Of a stretch of 6,813 nt of DNA, positions 1 to 5,095 are shown piece after piece. Under the pieces are notes generated by a model that was not told the DNA's origin, searched no databases, and saw nothing but the letters and a program-made list of their open reading frames with translations. Each line of letters opens with the position of its first letter. Position 1 is the first letter of the stretch. The translations under genes were made by a program, and so were the position numbers. This stretch comes from an uncultured Verrucomicrobiota bacterium (GTDB lineage: Bacteria; Verrucomicrobiota; Kiritimatiellia; RFP12; UBA1067): contig CAMPAF010000167.1 of NCBI GenBank assembly GCA_946631535.1, positions 1 to 6,813 on the forward strand, given 5' to 3'.

Positions 1-322
1 CCGTGGTGCCGGAGGAGCAGTGGAAGCGGACGATCTCGTCCATCGGCGCGCCGCGCAGGCCCATCGGATACTCGTCGCGGAGGTCCACCTTCTTCGAGAA
101 AGGAAGCAGCTTGATGTCGGCGAGCGTCTTGATGTGCTCGGGCCGCACGCCGCGTTCCTCGCAGCGCTTGCGGAAGAGCGGCACTCGCTCGTAGGCGTAC
201 TTCACCGTCCACTGGAGGCGGTGCAGCTGGAGCGCACGCAGCGGCTCCACGGGCATGTAGTCCATGGCCGACACTGGATGCGTCGGCGAGTTGACGTCAT
301 GTGGCAACTCTGGGTATACCAT
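1..322 (-). CDS. paaK: Phenylacetate-CoA ligase, N-terminal part (cut by left edge)
   Basis: The first 107 codons of a phenylacetate-CoA ligase-type enzyme of the AMP-forming (ANL) family, which activates phenylacetate or other aryl acids with ATP and CoA in the cytoplasm. The visible protein has the family's usual N-terminus: LQLHRLQWTVKYAYERVPLF at about residues 30-49, then a segment of the type LPFSKKVDLRDEYP, and it ends in the adenylate-binding motif HCSSGTT, where the edge cuts it. The start at 322 is chosen because AAAAGGA precedes it by 6 nt. A later ATG at residue 18 (SAMDYMP) lacks such support, and the extra N-terminal residues are a little longer than usual. It lies 67 bp after hisC on the same strand, so cotranscription is likely. 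The adenylate and CoA-binding C-terminal domains are outside the window. The acid used cannot be told from this part; an indoleacetate or hydroxyphenylacetate substrate is equally possible. Confidence 0.88.
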   Translation of the reverse strand, partial: MVYPELPHDVNSPTHPVSAMDYMPVEPLRALQLHRLQWTVKYAYERVPLFRKRCEERGVRPEHIKTLADIKLLPFSKKVDLRDEYPMGLRGAPMDEIVRFHCSSGTT

Positions 323-328
323 TTGTTT

Positions 329-332
329 TCCT
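329..332 (-). promoter_or_regulatory. Ribosome binding site of paaK
   Basis: On the minus strand AAAAGGA ends 6 nt before the ATG at 322. This supports the upstream start over the in-frame ATG 17 codons later. Confidence 0.6.
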
Positions 333-343
333 TTTCTTGACTG

Positions 344-371
344 AAGTTGGTAGTTGGCAGATGGAAGTTGG
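344..371. repeat. Four tandem heptamers in the hisC-paaK gap
   Basis: On the plus strand there are four adjacent 7-nt units: AAGTTGG (344-350), TAGTTGG (351-357), CAGATGG (358-364) and AAGTTGG (365-371). On the transcribed minus strand they read CCAACTT, CCATCTG, CCAACTA, CCAACTT. The first and last units are identical and the variants differ by one to three bases. The array fills much of the 67-bp gap (323-389) between the hisC stop and the paaK ribosome binding site. It contains no dyad that would make it a terminator. It resembles in kind the short tandem heptanucleotide repeats known from cyanobacteria and other genomes. Function is unknown. Confidence 0.75.
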
Positions 372-389
372 CGGGGACTGCGAACTCGA

Positions 390-1436
390 TCACGCTTTGT
401 CGAGGACGCCCACGGCAGAGAGGAAGGTGTCCATCTCGGCGTCGGTGCCGACCGTGATGCGCAGGCGGTCGCCTGTGCGCGGCCCAGGGAAGTACCGCAC
501 GTAGATGTGGCGGTCGCGCAGGGCCGCGAAGATCTCGGCGGCTGGCCTGTGCGCCGGGCGCGCGAAGAGGAAGTTGGAGTCGGAGGGCAGGATGTCCCAG
601 CCGCGCTTGGCGAGCGTCTTCGCCACGCGCGCGCGCGTTCTGCGCACCTTCGCGACGTTGGCCCGCATCCACGGGAGGTCGTTCAGCGCGGCGAGCGCCA
701 CAGCCTGGGCAACGGCGTCCACGTTGTATGAGTCCTTGACCTTGTACAGGGCCTCGACGAGGTCTTCGGGTCCGATGCAGTATCCAAGGCGGAGACCGGC
801 CAGCGAGAACGACTTGGAGAGCGTGCGCATCACTATTACGCACCTGTTGTCCGCCGCCGTGGCGAGCGGCACGCAGTTCGACTTCGCGAAGTCGGCGTAC
901 GCCTCGTCGACCAGCAGCACGCCCTTGAAGCGGCTGGCGGCTGCTGCGATCGCCTCGGGCGGCGTCAGCACGCCAGTGGGCGCGTTCGGGTTGGTGAGGA
1001 GGAAGAGCGCGGGGCGTCCCTTGATCTTGCCGTTCCAGGTGTAGTCGGCGTCGAGCGGCGTGGGCACGAAGGGGACGTTGCGGATTGCGGCGAGCGTCTT
1101 GTAGAGGGAGTACGACGGGTCGAGCGAGCCGATCGTCTCGCCGTCGTCCACGAACGCCTTGGCGGCAAGTGTGAGTATTTCGTCCGAGCCGTTGCCCACG
1201 AACACGCGCTCGGGGACGGTCTTCCAGATGGCGGCGATGCGCGCGCGGAGCGCGGCGAAGACTGGATCGGGGTAACGGCGGAGGCGATGGAGGTCGAAGC
1301 CCTTGAGTACGTCCGCGCACTTCGGCGACGGAAGGTACGGGTTCTCGTTCGTGTTGAGCTTGACGACGTTCGGCTCCTTCGGCTGCTCGCCGGGGACGTA
1401 TGGCGTGAGTCTTTGGACTGGTTGCGCTATTCTCAT
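390..1436 (-). CDS. hisC: HisC-family aminotransferase (histidinol-phosphate aminotransferase)
   Basis: A 348-residue class I/II, pyridoxal-phosphate aminotransferase of the normal HisC length. HisC moves an amino group between glutamate and imidazole-acetol phosphate in histidine synthesis; several relatives act on phenylalanine and tyrosine instead. Visible landmarks are NTNENP (28-33), GNGSDE (81-86, phosphate-binding loop), NPNAPTG (149-155), DEAY (177-180), and SKSFSLAGLRLGY (207-219) with the Schiff-base lysine at K208, plus RLRITVG (324-330) with the substrate-carboxylate arginine. All catalytic landmarks are intact. The start at 1436 gives MRIAQPVQRLTPYVPGEQ, which matches the family N-terminus; the longer open frame upstream to 1691 lies over the lipoprotein gene and is not coding. 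There is no clear Shine-Dalgarno site. The start lies 11 bp after the preceding lipoprotein's stop, so translation may be coupled. The neighbour paaK makes an aromatic-amino-acid role possible. Confidence 0.93.
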   Translation of the reverse strand: MRIAQPVQRLTPYVPGEQPKEPNVVKLNTNENPYLPSPKCADVLKGFDLHRLRRYPDPVFAALRARIAAIWKTVPERVFVGNGSDEILTLAAKAFVDDGETIGSLDPSYSLYKTLAAIRNVPFVPTPLDADYTWNGKIKGRPALFLLTNPNAPTGVLTPPEAIAAAASRFKGVLLVDEAYADFAKSNCVPLATAADNRCVIVMRTLSKSFSLAGLRLGYCIGPEDLVEALYKVKDSYNVDAVAQAVALAALNDLPWMRANVAKVRRTRARVAKTLAKRGWDILPSDSNFLFARPAHRPAAEIFAALRDRHIYVRYFPGPRTGDRLRITVGTDAEMDTFLSAVGVLDKA

Positions 1437-1447
1437 TGCGGGGATTC

Positions 1448-1828
1448 TCACTTCAGCAGCACGGCGCTCGTGTGGTATGCGTGGCGCGTGAGCAGTATGA
1501 CGAAGATGGTCTCGTCCGTCTTTCGGCTGGAGAGGTTGATGGCACGTGTCGACTTGACGCGGTCCATCTCGGCCTTCAGCATGTCGAGGTTGTTCTGGAG
1601 CGTGATCGTGTTTCTGAAAAGGCAGCACCCGAACTCGTTGGGAGACTTCGGGTCGCCGCAGCCGAGCGGGATGAGCTTGAAAAGCAGCCATCCCGTGTTC
1701 TCAATCTCGACCGTCTCGATCGGCAGCTCGCCGTTCTCGATTCGCGCGCCGTGGTAGTCGGTGGCGCGCTGGATCGTGGCGCACCCGGCGCAGCTGGCCA
1801 GAAGGACCGGAAGGAGCCATTTCCTCAT
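1448..1828 (-). CDS. Small lipoprotein B, paralogue of the upstream lipoprotein
   Basis: A 126-residue probable lipoprotein of unknown function. The N-terminus MRKWLLPVLLASC is a short lipoprotein signal, with lipobox LAS-C13; a second cysteine at C16 is a less likely alternative. The mature part carries NTGWLLFKLIPLGCG at 44-58, and the same pattern occurs in the upstream gene product at 51-65. A late segment (RKTDETIF, then HTSAVLL) also lines up with the partner, so the two arose by tandem duplication. C57, C68 and C69 could form disulfides. Translation starts inside the stop of the upstream gene (ATGA, 1825-1828), with AGGAGG 7 nt before the ATG, so the two are probably made together. hisC follows 11 bp later. 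I do not recognise the family, and no catalytic motif is visible. Confidence 0.85.
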   Translation of the reverse strand: MRKWLLPVLLASCAGCATIQRATDYHGARIENGELPIETVEIENTGWLLFKLIPLGCGDPKSPNEFGCCLFRNTITLQNNLDMLKAEMDRVKSTRAINLSSRKTDETIFVILLTRHAYHTSAVLLK

Positions 1829-2280
1829 CGCGCCGCCTCCTCCTTGTCGCGCGGCATCAGGATGCCTGAGAACTGCACCTCCCGGAAGCAGAGCACGTAG
1901 GGGATGGGGATCGGGAACTGCGTGCCCGGTGGCGTGAAGAATATCTGCTCGTCGCGGAAGAACGTGAGTTCCTTCACGTTCGCGTTGCGAGAGGCGGCGT
2001 ACTCCATCATCCTGTCGTGCAGGAGGCTGGAGGTCACCTGGTTGGAGAAGAACGCCCAGGGAAAGATCGCGTCGGGATTGGCATTGCCGCAGGCGAGCGG
2101 CAACCGGTTGAACAGGTACCAGCCGTAGTTGGAGACGACGACGTGTTCCGCATGCGGGGCTTCGGGGAGAGTCTCTCCGTCAAGCGCCGCGTTCGAGGCG
2201 ATATCCATGCTGTAGCATCCCGCGAGCATGGCTATTGCCGGCAGAATGCGTCCGAATCGTATGATGGGGCGCAAAATCAT
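1825..2280 (-). CDS. Small lipoprotein A, first gene of the minus-strand operon
   Basis: A 151-residue probable lipoprotein of unknown function. Residues 1-21 form a basic-then-hydrophobic signal ending in the lipobox LAG-C22. The mature protein contains NYGWYLFNRLPLACG (51-65), the motif shared with the downstream lipoprotein; consensus N-[TY]-G-W-x-L-F-x-x-[IL]-P-L-x-C-G. A hydrophobic, proline-rich stretch TPPGTQFPIPIPYVL (116-130) follows, then FREVQFSGIL, which also has a counterpart in the partner. No Shine-Dalgarno sequence precedes the ATG; a strong promoter lies only 6 nt upstream, so the mRNA may be leaderless. It overlaps the next gene by ATGA, implying coupled synthesis. Membrane anchoring is inferred from the lipobox; whether inner or outer membrane cannot be told (residue +2 is tyrosine, not aspartate). 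Confidence 0.85.
   Translation of the reverse strand: MILRPIIRFGRILPAIAMLAGCYSMDIASNAALDGETLPEAPHAEHVVVSNYGWYLFNRLPLACGNANPDAIFPWAFFSNQVTSSLLHDRMMEYAASRNANVKELTFFRDEQIFFTPPGTQFPIPIPYVLCFREVQFSGILMPRDKEEAAR
1836..1845 (-). promoter_or_regulatory. Shine-Dalgarno of lipoprotein B, within the end of lipoprotein A
   Basis: The minus strand reads AAGGAGGAGG here, ending 7 nt before the ATG at 1828. It lies within the last codons of the upstream gene, which then overlaps the start as ATGA. This is the classic arrangement for reinitiation or coupled translation. Confidence 0.7.
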
Positions 2281-2286
2281 GCTGGT

Positions 2287-2315
2287 ATTCTATCAAAACG
2301 GCGGACGAGTGGCAA
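2287..2315 (-). promoter_or_regulatory. Sigma70-type promoter of the lipoprotein-hisC-paaK operon
   Basis: On the minus strand the -35 box TTGCCA (2315-2310) and the -10 box TAGAAT (2292-2287) are separated by exactly 17 nt; each differs from consensus at one position. Only 6 nt (2286-2281) separate the -10 box from the ATG at 2280. Since transcription usually starts about 7 nt after the -10 box, the first transcribed base would be at or very near the A of the ATG. No Shine-Dalgarno sequence is present. The promoter is back to back with that of the plus-strand sialidase-like gene. Confidence 0.7.
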
Positions 2316-2345
2316 ATGACCAGATGGACGCAGACGACGCAAAAT

Positions 2346-2356
2346 TATGGTACAAT
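2346..2356 (+). promoter_or_regulatory. Extended -10 promoter of the LamG/BNR gene
   Basis: TATGGTACAAT contains an extended -10 (TG, one base, TACAAT). No good -35 box is seen about 17 nt upstream, which an extended -10 can compensate for. The expected start near 2363 gives a leader of about 26 nt. This includes AAAGGA at 2372-2377, some 11 nt before the ATG at 2389. The same 11-base pattern, with one pyrimidine change, stands before the rhamnosidase-like gene. Confidence 0.6.
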
Positions 2357-2388
2357 GAGGCCCAAGCACTGAAAGGAATGTTGAAACG

Positions 2389-4119
2389 ATGAGAAATGCT
2401 GCTTTTCTTGCCGCCTTGGCGGTGGCGGCGATTGTCGCCGCGGCGGACGTGCGCCGCTTCGACGGCGAACGGTCCTGCGGCGAGGAGATGCATGTGCCGG
2501 ACGCGAAGGCGCTGACCTTCGCGGCGTGGGTGAAGATAGATGGCTGGGGGAAGGGCGGCATGGCGTATCCGCGCATCATCGCCGCGCCGGCGTTCTACCT
2601 GCATCCATCGCAGCCCTCCGACGGGTCTGGACTGGCTGGCGTGACGTTCGGCATCAACATGCCAGGCAAGCCGAGCGCGTGGGGCTTCGGCGGGCTGCTT
2701 CCAACGAACGCCTGGGTTCACGTGGCCGTGACCGCGGGCGGGACGAGCGAGTACGACATGGGCGTGCCGAAGCTGTGGATCAACGGCGCCGACGCGGGTG
2801 TCGGGATGAGAGGCAAGCCTCTGCCTGCGGTATACAAGGGCGGTACGGCGTGCCTCGGCAACGCGTCGAAGGGCGGGGACCGTCCGTTCGAGGGCGAGAT
2901 CGCCGACGTGCGCTACGAGACGCGCATCCTCTCGGCAGACGAGATAGCGGCGCTCGCCAAGACTGCTCCCGACGGACAGCCGCCGAAGAAGTTCTCGCCG
3001 ACGTTCAAGGACGAGCTGCCGGTCGTGGACCTGACCCGCGACACGTTCCGCCAGACGGTGATCGCGATGGGCACGCCGGACACGTACCAGGGGCATCCGA
3101 CGACGCTTCTTACACCCGACGGCAAGACGCTCTTCTGCGTGTGGACGATCAAGCACGGCGGCGGATGCGGACCGGCGGCGCGGTCGGACGACGGCGGCCG
3201 CACGTGGACGCGCATCGACGACCTACTGCCCGCGCAGTACAAGTTCCACCGCAACTGCCCTACGCTGCAGACCGTGCCGCGTCCTGACGGGTCCGGCGTC
3301 AACTTCTGCGTGTTCAGCGCGAACTGCCAGCCGGAGACCGGCGGCGGCCTCGGCATCATGATGAGCCGCGACAACGGGAAAAGCTGGTGGGTGACTCCGC
3401 CGGCGCCGCATCTTTCGTCCGGCATGCCGCCTACGGGCCTCGTGCCGCTGAAGGACGGATCGAGCGCGCTCTTCGGGCAGGTGTTCAAGTCGAAGGACAA
3501 GGCGAAGGACCGTCCCACCGATGACCAGGCCGTCTGGATGAGCATCACGAAGGACGGCGGGTTCACGTGGGGCGCGCCGCGCATCGTTGCGGCCGCCGAG
3601 AACAAGAACCTCTGCGAGCCGTTCGCGCTTCGCTCGCCAGACGGGAGCGAGATCGGACTCCTCATCCGCGAGAACCGCCACACCGCGCGCAGCATGATGT
3701 GCTTCAGCCGCGACGAGGGCAAGACCTGGACTGCGCCCGAGGACACGTGCTGGGGACTGACGGGCGACCGCCACGAGGGCGTGCAGTTGCCTGACGGCCG
3801 CTGGGTGGTGGCGTTCCGCGACCGCGCGCTCGGCAGCAGCACGTATGGTCAGTACGTGGCGTGGGTGGGCTCGTACGACGACCTGCGCAACGGCCGCCCC
3901 GGACAGTACCGCATCCACCTGATGAAGAGCTGGAGCGGCACGCAGTACGGCGGCTGGAAGGGCGACACCGGCTACTCGGGCGTAGAGCTCCTGCCGGACG
4001 GCACGATCCTCTGCACCACGTACATCAAGCTCTTCCCGGACGACCGTCTGCAGTCGGTGGCCTGCATGCGCTTCCGCATCGAAGAGACGGACCGGCTGGC
4101 CGCGAAGGGAGGGCGCTGA
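2389..4119 (+). CDS. Exported LamG-domain plus BNR (sialidase-fold) protein
   Basis: A complete 576-residue exported protein. Residues 1-19 are a signal peptide (MRN then an alanine-rich core, likely cut after AAA). Residues about 20-195 are a LamG/concanavalin-like domain: LTFAAWVKI near 42-50, WVHVAVT at 109-115, KLWINGADAG at 128-137, and the terminal FEGEIADVRYETRILSADEI at 167-186. From about 210 to the end is a six-bladed sialidase-type propeller with four Asp boxes: SDDGGRTW (266-273), SRDNGKSW (326-333), TKDGGFTW (387-394) and SRDEGKTW (440-447). Two arginines in typical triad contexts are visible (LLIREN, R427; VAFRDR, R477). The usual first arginine of the RIP motif is missing: the place reads YQGHPT (233-238). 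It is therefore a sialidase-fold protein, possibly a glycosidase acting outside the cytoplasm, but calling it a neuraminidase is not justified. Its stop is one base before the mutarotase ATG, so the two form an operon. Confidence 0.88.
   Translation: MRNAAFLAALAVAAIVAAADVRRFDGERSCGEEMHVPDAKALTFAAWVKIDGWGKGGMAYPRIIAAPAFYLHPSQPSDGSGLAGVTFGINMPGKPSAWGFGGLLPTNAWVHVAVTAGGTSEYDMGVPKLWINGADAGVGMRGKPLPAVYKGGTACLGNASKGGDRPFEGEIADVRYETRILSADEIAALAKTAPDGQPPKKFSPTFKDELPVVDLTRDTFRQTVIAMGTPDTYQGHPTTLLTPDGKTLFCVWTIKHGGGCGPAARSDDGGRTWTRIDDLLPAQYKFHRNCPTLQTVPRPDGSGVNFCVFSANCQPETGGGLGIMMSRDNGKSWWVTPPAPHLSSGMPPTGLVPLKDGSSALFGQVFKSKDKAKDRPTDDQAVWMSITKDGGFTWGAPRIVAAAENKNLCEPFALRSPDGSEIGLLIRENRHTARSMMCFSRDEGKTWTAPEDTCWGLTGDRHEGVQLPDGRWVVAFRDRALGSSTYGQYVAWVGSYDDLRNGRPGQYRIHLMKSWSGTQYGGWKGDTGYSGVELLPDGTILCTTYIKLFPDDRLQSVACMRFRIEETDRLAAKGGR
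2425..2441 (+). repeat. Hairpin-forming repeat in signal-peptide codons, copy 1
   Basis: GCGGCGA and TCGCCGC form a perfect 7-bp inverted repeat around the loop TTG. It lies 36 nt into the LamG/BNR reading frame, coding for the AAIVA core of the signal peptide. An exact 17-nt match (2424-2440) recurs at the same distance from the start codon of the next gene. Confidence 0.7.
4105..4112 (+). promoter_or_regulatory. Shine-Dalgarno for the exported form of the mutarotase
   Basis: AAGGGAGG at the end of the LamG/BNR gene lies 8 nt before the ATG at 4121. It supports the long, signal-peptide-bearing start and coupled translation with the upstream gene. Confidence 0.6.
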
Positions 4120-4120
4120 T

Positions 4121-5053
4121 ATGGCGACGCTGACGGCAGTGCGGGGCCTTGCGGCGGCGGCGATTGTCGCCGTGGCGGCGGGCGCGGACGCGAGAATTTC
4201 GGGATACAAGGAGAACAACGACATGGACATGATTGCTCTGTCAAACAAGAACGGTTCCGCCACGGTGTCGCTGCGCGGGGCGCACATTCGGTCGTACAGG
4301 CCCGCTGGCATGGATCACGACCTGCTTTTCAACCCGAAGGTGACGTCGTTCGACGGCACCATGCACAACCATGGCGGCATCCCCGTGTGCTGGCCGTGGT
4401 TCGGCCGCAACGGCGAGCCGGGGTCCAAGCCGCACGGCTTTGCGCGCTACTGGATGTTCGAGGTGCGGCGCCGCGAGTCGACGGACGGGTGCGACACTCT
4501 GGTGCTTGGGCTCAAGCCGTCGGACGAGACGCGGAAGCTCTGGCCGTACGAGTTCGACATGGAGTACACGATCCGCCTAGGAGAGACGCTGGATCTCTCG
4601 CTCCGCACGCGCAACACGGACACGCGGCCCATGAAGATCACGGAGGGCCTGCATCCGTACTGGCTCGTGTCGGATCGCCGCCAGGTGCGCGTGGACGGGC
4701 TTGACGGCTGCCCGTACTGCTTCGCCGACGTGTCGCAGGTGGCGGACAAGACGTGGAAGGGAACGTTCGTGCCGGACGGGCACTTCGACCACGTCTTTAC
4801 GCTCGGCAGCCACGAGCAGACGATAACCGACGCGGGCTGGAACCGCAAGGTCGTCATGCGCGGGAGCGGCTACTCGAAGATAGTCATCTGGACGCCCGAC
4901 CCGTTCCCGGCCGGCAAGTACGAGAACCTGGATCCGTCTGACCTGCTCAAGTTCGTGTGCGTTGAGCCGGCGACGCTGTTCCGTCCGGACGCATACACGC
5001 TCGCTCCAGGCGAGGAACATGTCCTTTCCGTGACGATTGACGCCCGCCGCTGA
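4121..5053 (+). CDS. Aldose 1-epimerase family mutarotase (YeaD-like) with signal peptide
   Basis: A complete 310-residue galactose-mutarotase-fold enzyme of the hexose-6-phosphate mutarotase (YeaD-like) branch, which interconverts alpha and beta anomers of sugars. Conserved parts are GGIPVCWPWFG (85-95), PHGFAR (104-109, H105), EGLHPY (175-180, H178 as the probable catalytic histidine), HFDHVF (221-226, D223) and FVCVEPA (278-284, E282 as the probable base). Unlike cytoplasmic YeaD, it begins with a signal peptide (MATLTAVRGL, then an alanine-rich core, ending ADA at 22-24). The enzyme homology starts only near residue 38. The start at 4121 follows the previous stop by one base and has AAGGGAGG 8 nt upstream. 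A second ATG at 4223, with its own AAGGAG, would give a cytosolic enzyme. Export would rule out phosphorylated substrates as the natural ones, so free sugars released by the neighbouring enzymes are more likely. Confidence 0.88.
   Translation: MATLTAVRGLAAAAIVAVAAGADARISGYKENNDMDMIALSNKNGSATVSLRGAHIRSYRPAGMDHDLLFNPKVTSFDGTMHNHGGIPVCWPWFGRNGEPGSKPHGFARYWMFEVRRRESTDGCDTLVLGLKPSDETRKLWPYEFDMEYTIRLGETLDLSLRTRNTDTRPMKITEGLHPYWLVSDRRQVRVDGLDGCPYCFADVSQVADKTWKGTFVPDGHFDHVFTLGSHEQTITDAGWNRKVVMRGSGYSKIVIWTPDPFPAGKYENLDPSDLLKFVCVEPATLFRPDAYTLAPGEEHVLSVTIDARR
4156..4172 (+). repeat. Hairpin-forming repeat in signal-peptide codons, copy 2
   Basis: This 17-nt segment is identical to 2424-2440 and begins 35 nt after the start codon, exactly as in the preceding gene and in the same codon phase. 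In RNA it can form the same stem, with one G-U pair at the base in place of G-C. Confidence 0.7.
4208..4225 (+). promoter_or_regulatory. Internal ribosome binding site and ATG in the mutarotase gene
   Basis: AAGGAG (4208-4213) is followed after 9 nt by an in-frame ATG (4223-4225), with another in-frame ATG at 4229. Starting here would remove the signal peptide and begin at MDMIALSNKNGSATVSL, which is where YeaD-like enzymes normally begin. Either this is an alternative start for a cytosolic form, or it is the only real start and the upstream extension is not translated. Confidence 0.5.
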
Positions 5054-5078
5054 CGGGGTTCCGCCGAGCGCGGCAGAA

Positions 5079-5089
5079 TATGGTATAAT
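5079..5089 (+). promoter_or_regulatory. Extended -10 promoter of the rhamnosidase-like gene
   Basis: TATGGTATAAT carries a perfect TATAAT hexamer with an upstream TG, making a strong extended -10. No convincing -35 box is present. Only 6 nt separate the hexamer from the ATG at 5096, and there is no Shine-Dalgarno sequence, so the transcript probably starts at or next to the start codon. Confidence 0.7.
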
Positions 5090-5095
5090 CGCGGC

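Noticed and set aside
344..371. Heptamer array considered as a CRISPR remnant
   Set aside because: Units are 7 nt with no spacers and no cas genes nearby.
626..637. Alternating CG tract (six CG steps), possibly Z-DNA-prone
   Set aside because: It sits inside hisC and is explained by Arg/Ala codons in GC-rich DNA.
202..1320. A 372-residue minus-strand frame across paaK and hisC
   Set aside because: It spans two real genes in a different frame and shows shadow composition.
1437..1691. An 85-residue upstream extension of the hisC frame
   Set aside because: It lies over the lipoprotein B gene in another frame, is rich in His, Arg and Pro as shadow frames are, and the family N-terminus begins at 1436.
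2378..2392. A tiny reading frame (MLKR) overlapping the LamG/BNR start as ATGA
   Set aside because: The AAAGGA touches its ATG with no spacing, so it could not be used for that start; more likely it serves the gene at 2389.
3223..4311. A 362-residue minus-strand open frame, and similar long antisense frames at 2293-3156 and 2913-3842
   Set aside because: All oppose the well-supported LamG/BNR gene and show low-complexity Arg/Ala or shadow composition without motifs.
5063..5074. Short dyad GCCG-AGCG-CGGC after the mutarotase stop, considered as a terminator
   Set aside because: The stem is only 4 bp and no T-run follows; the sequence runs straight into the next promoter.
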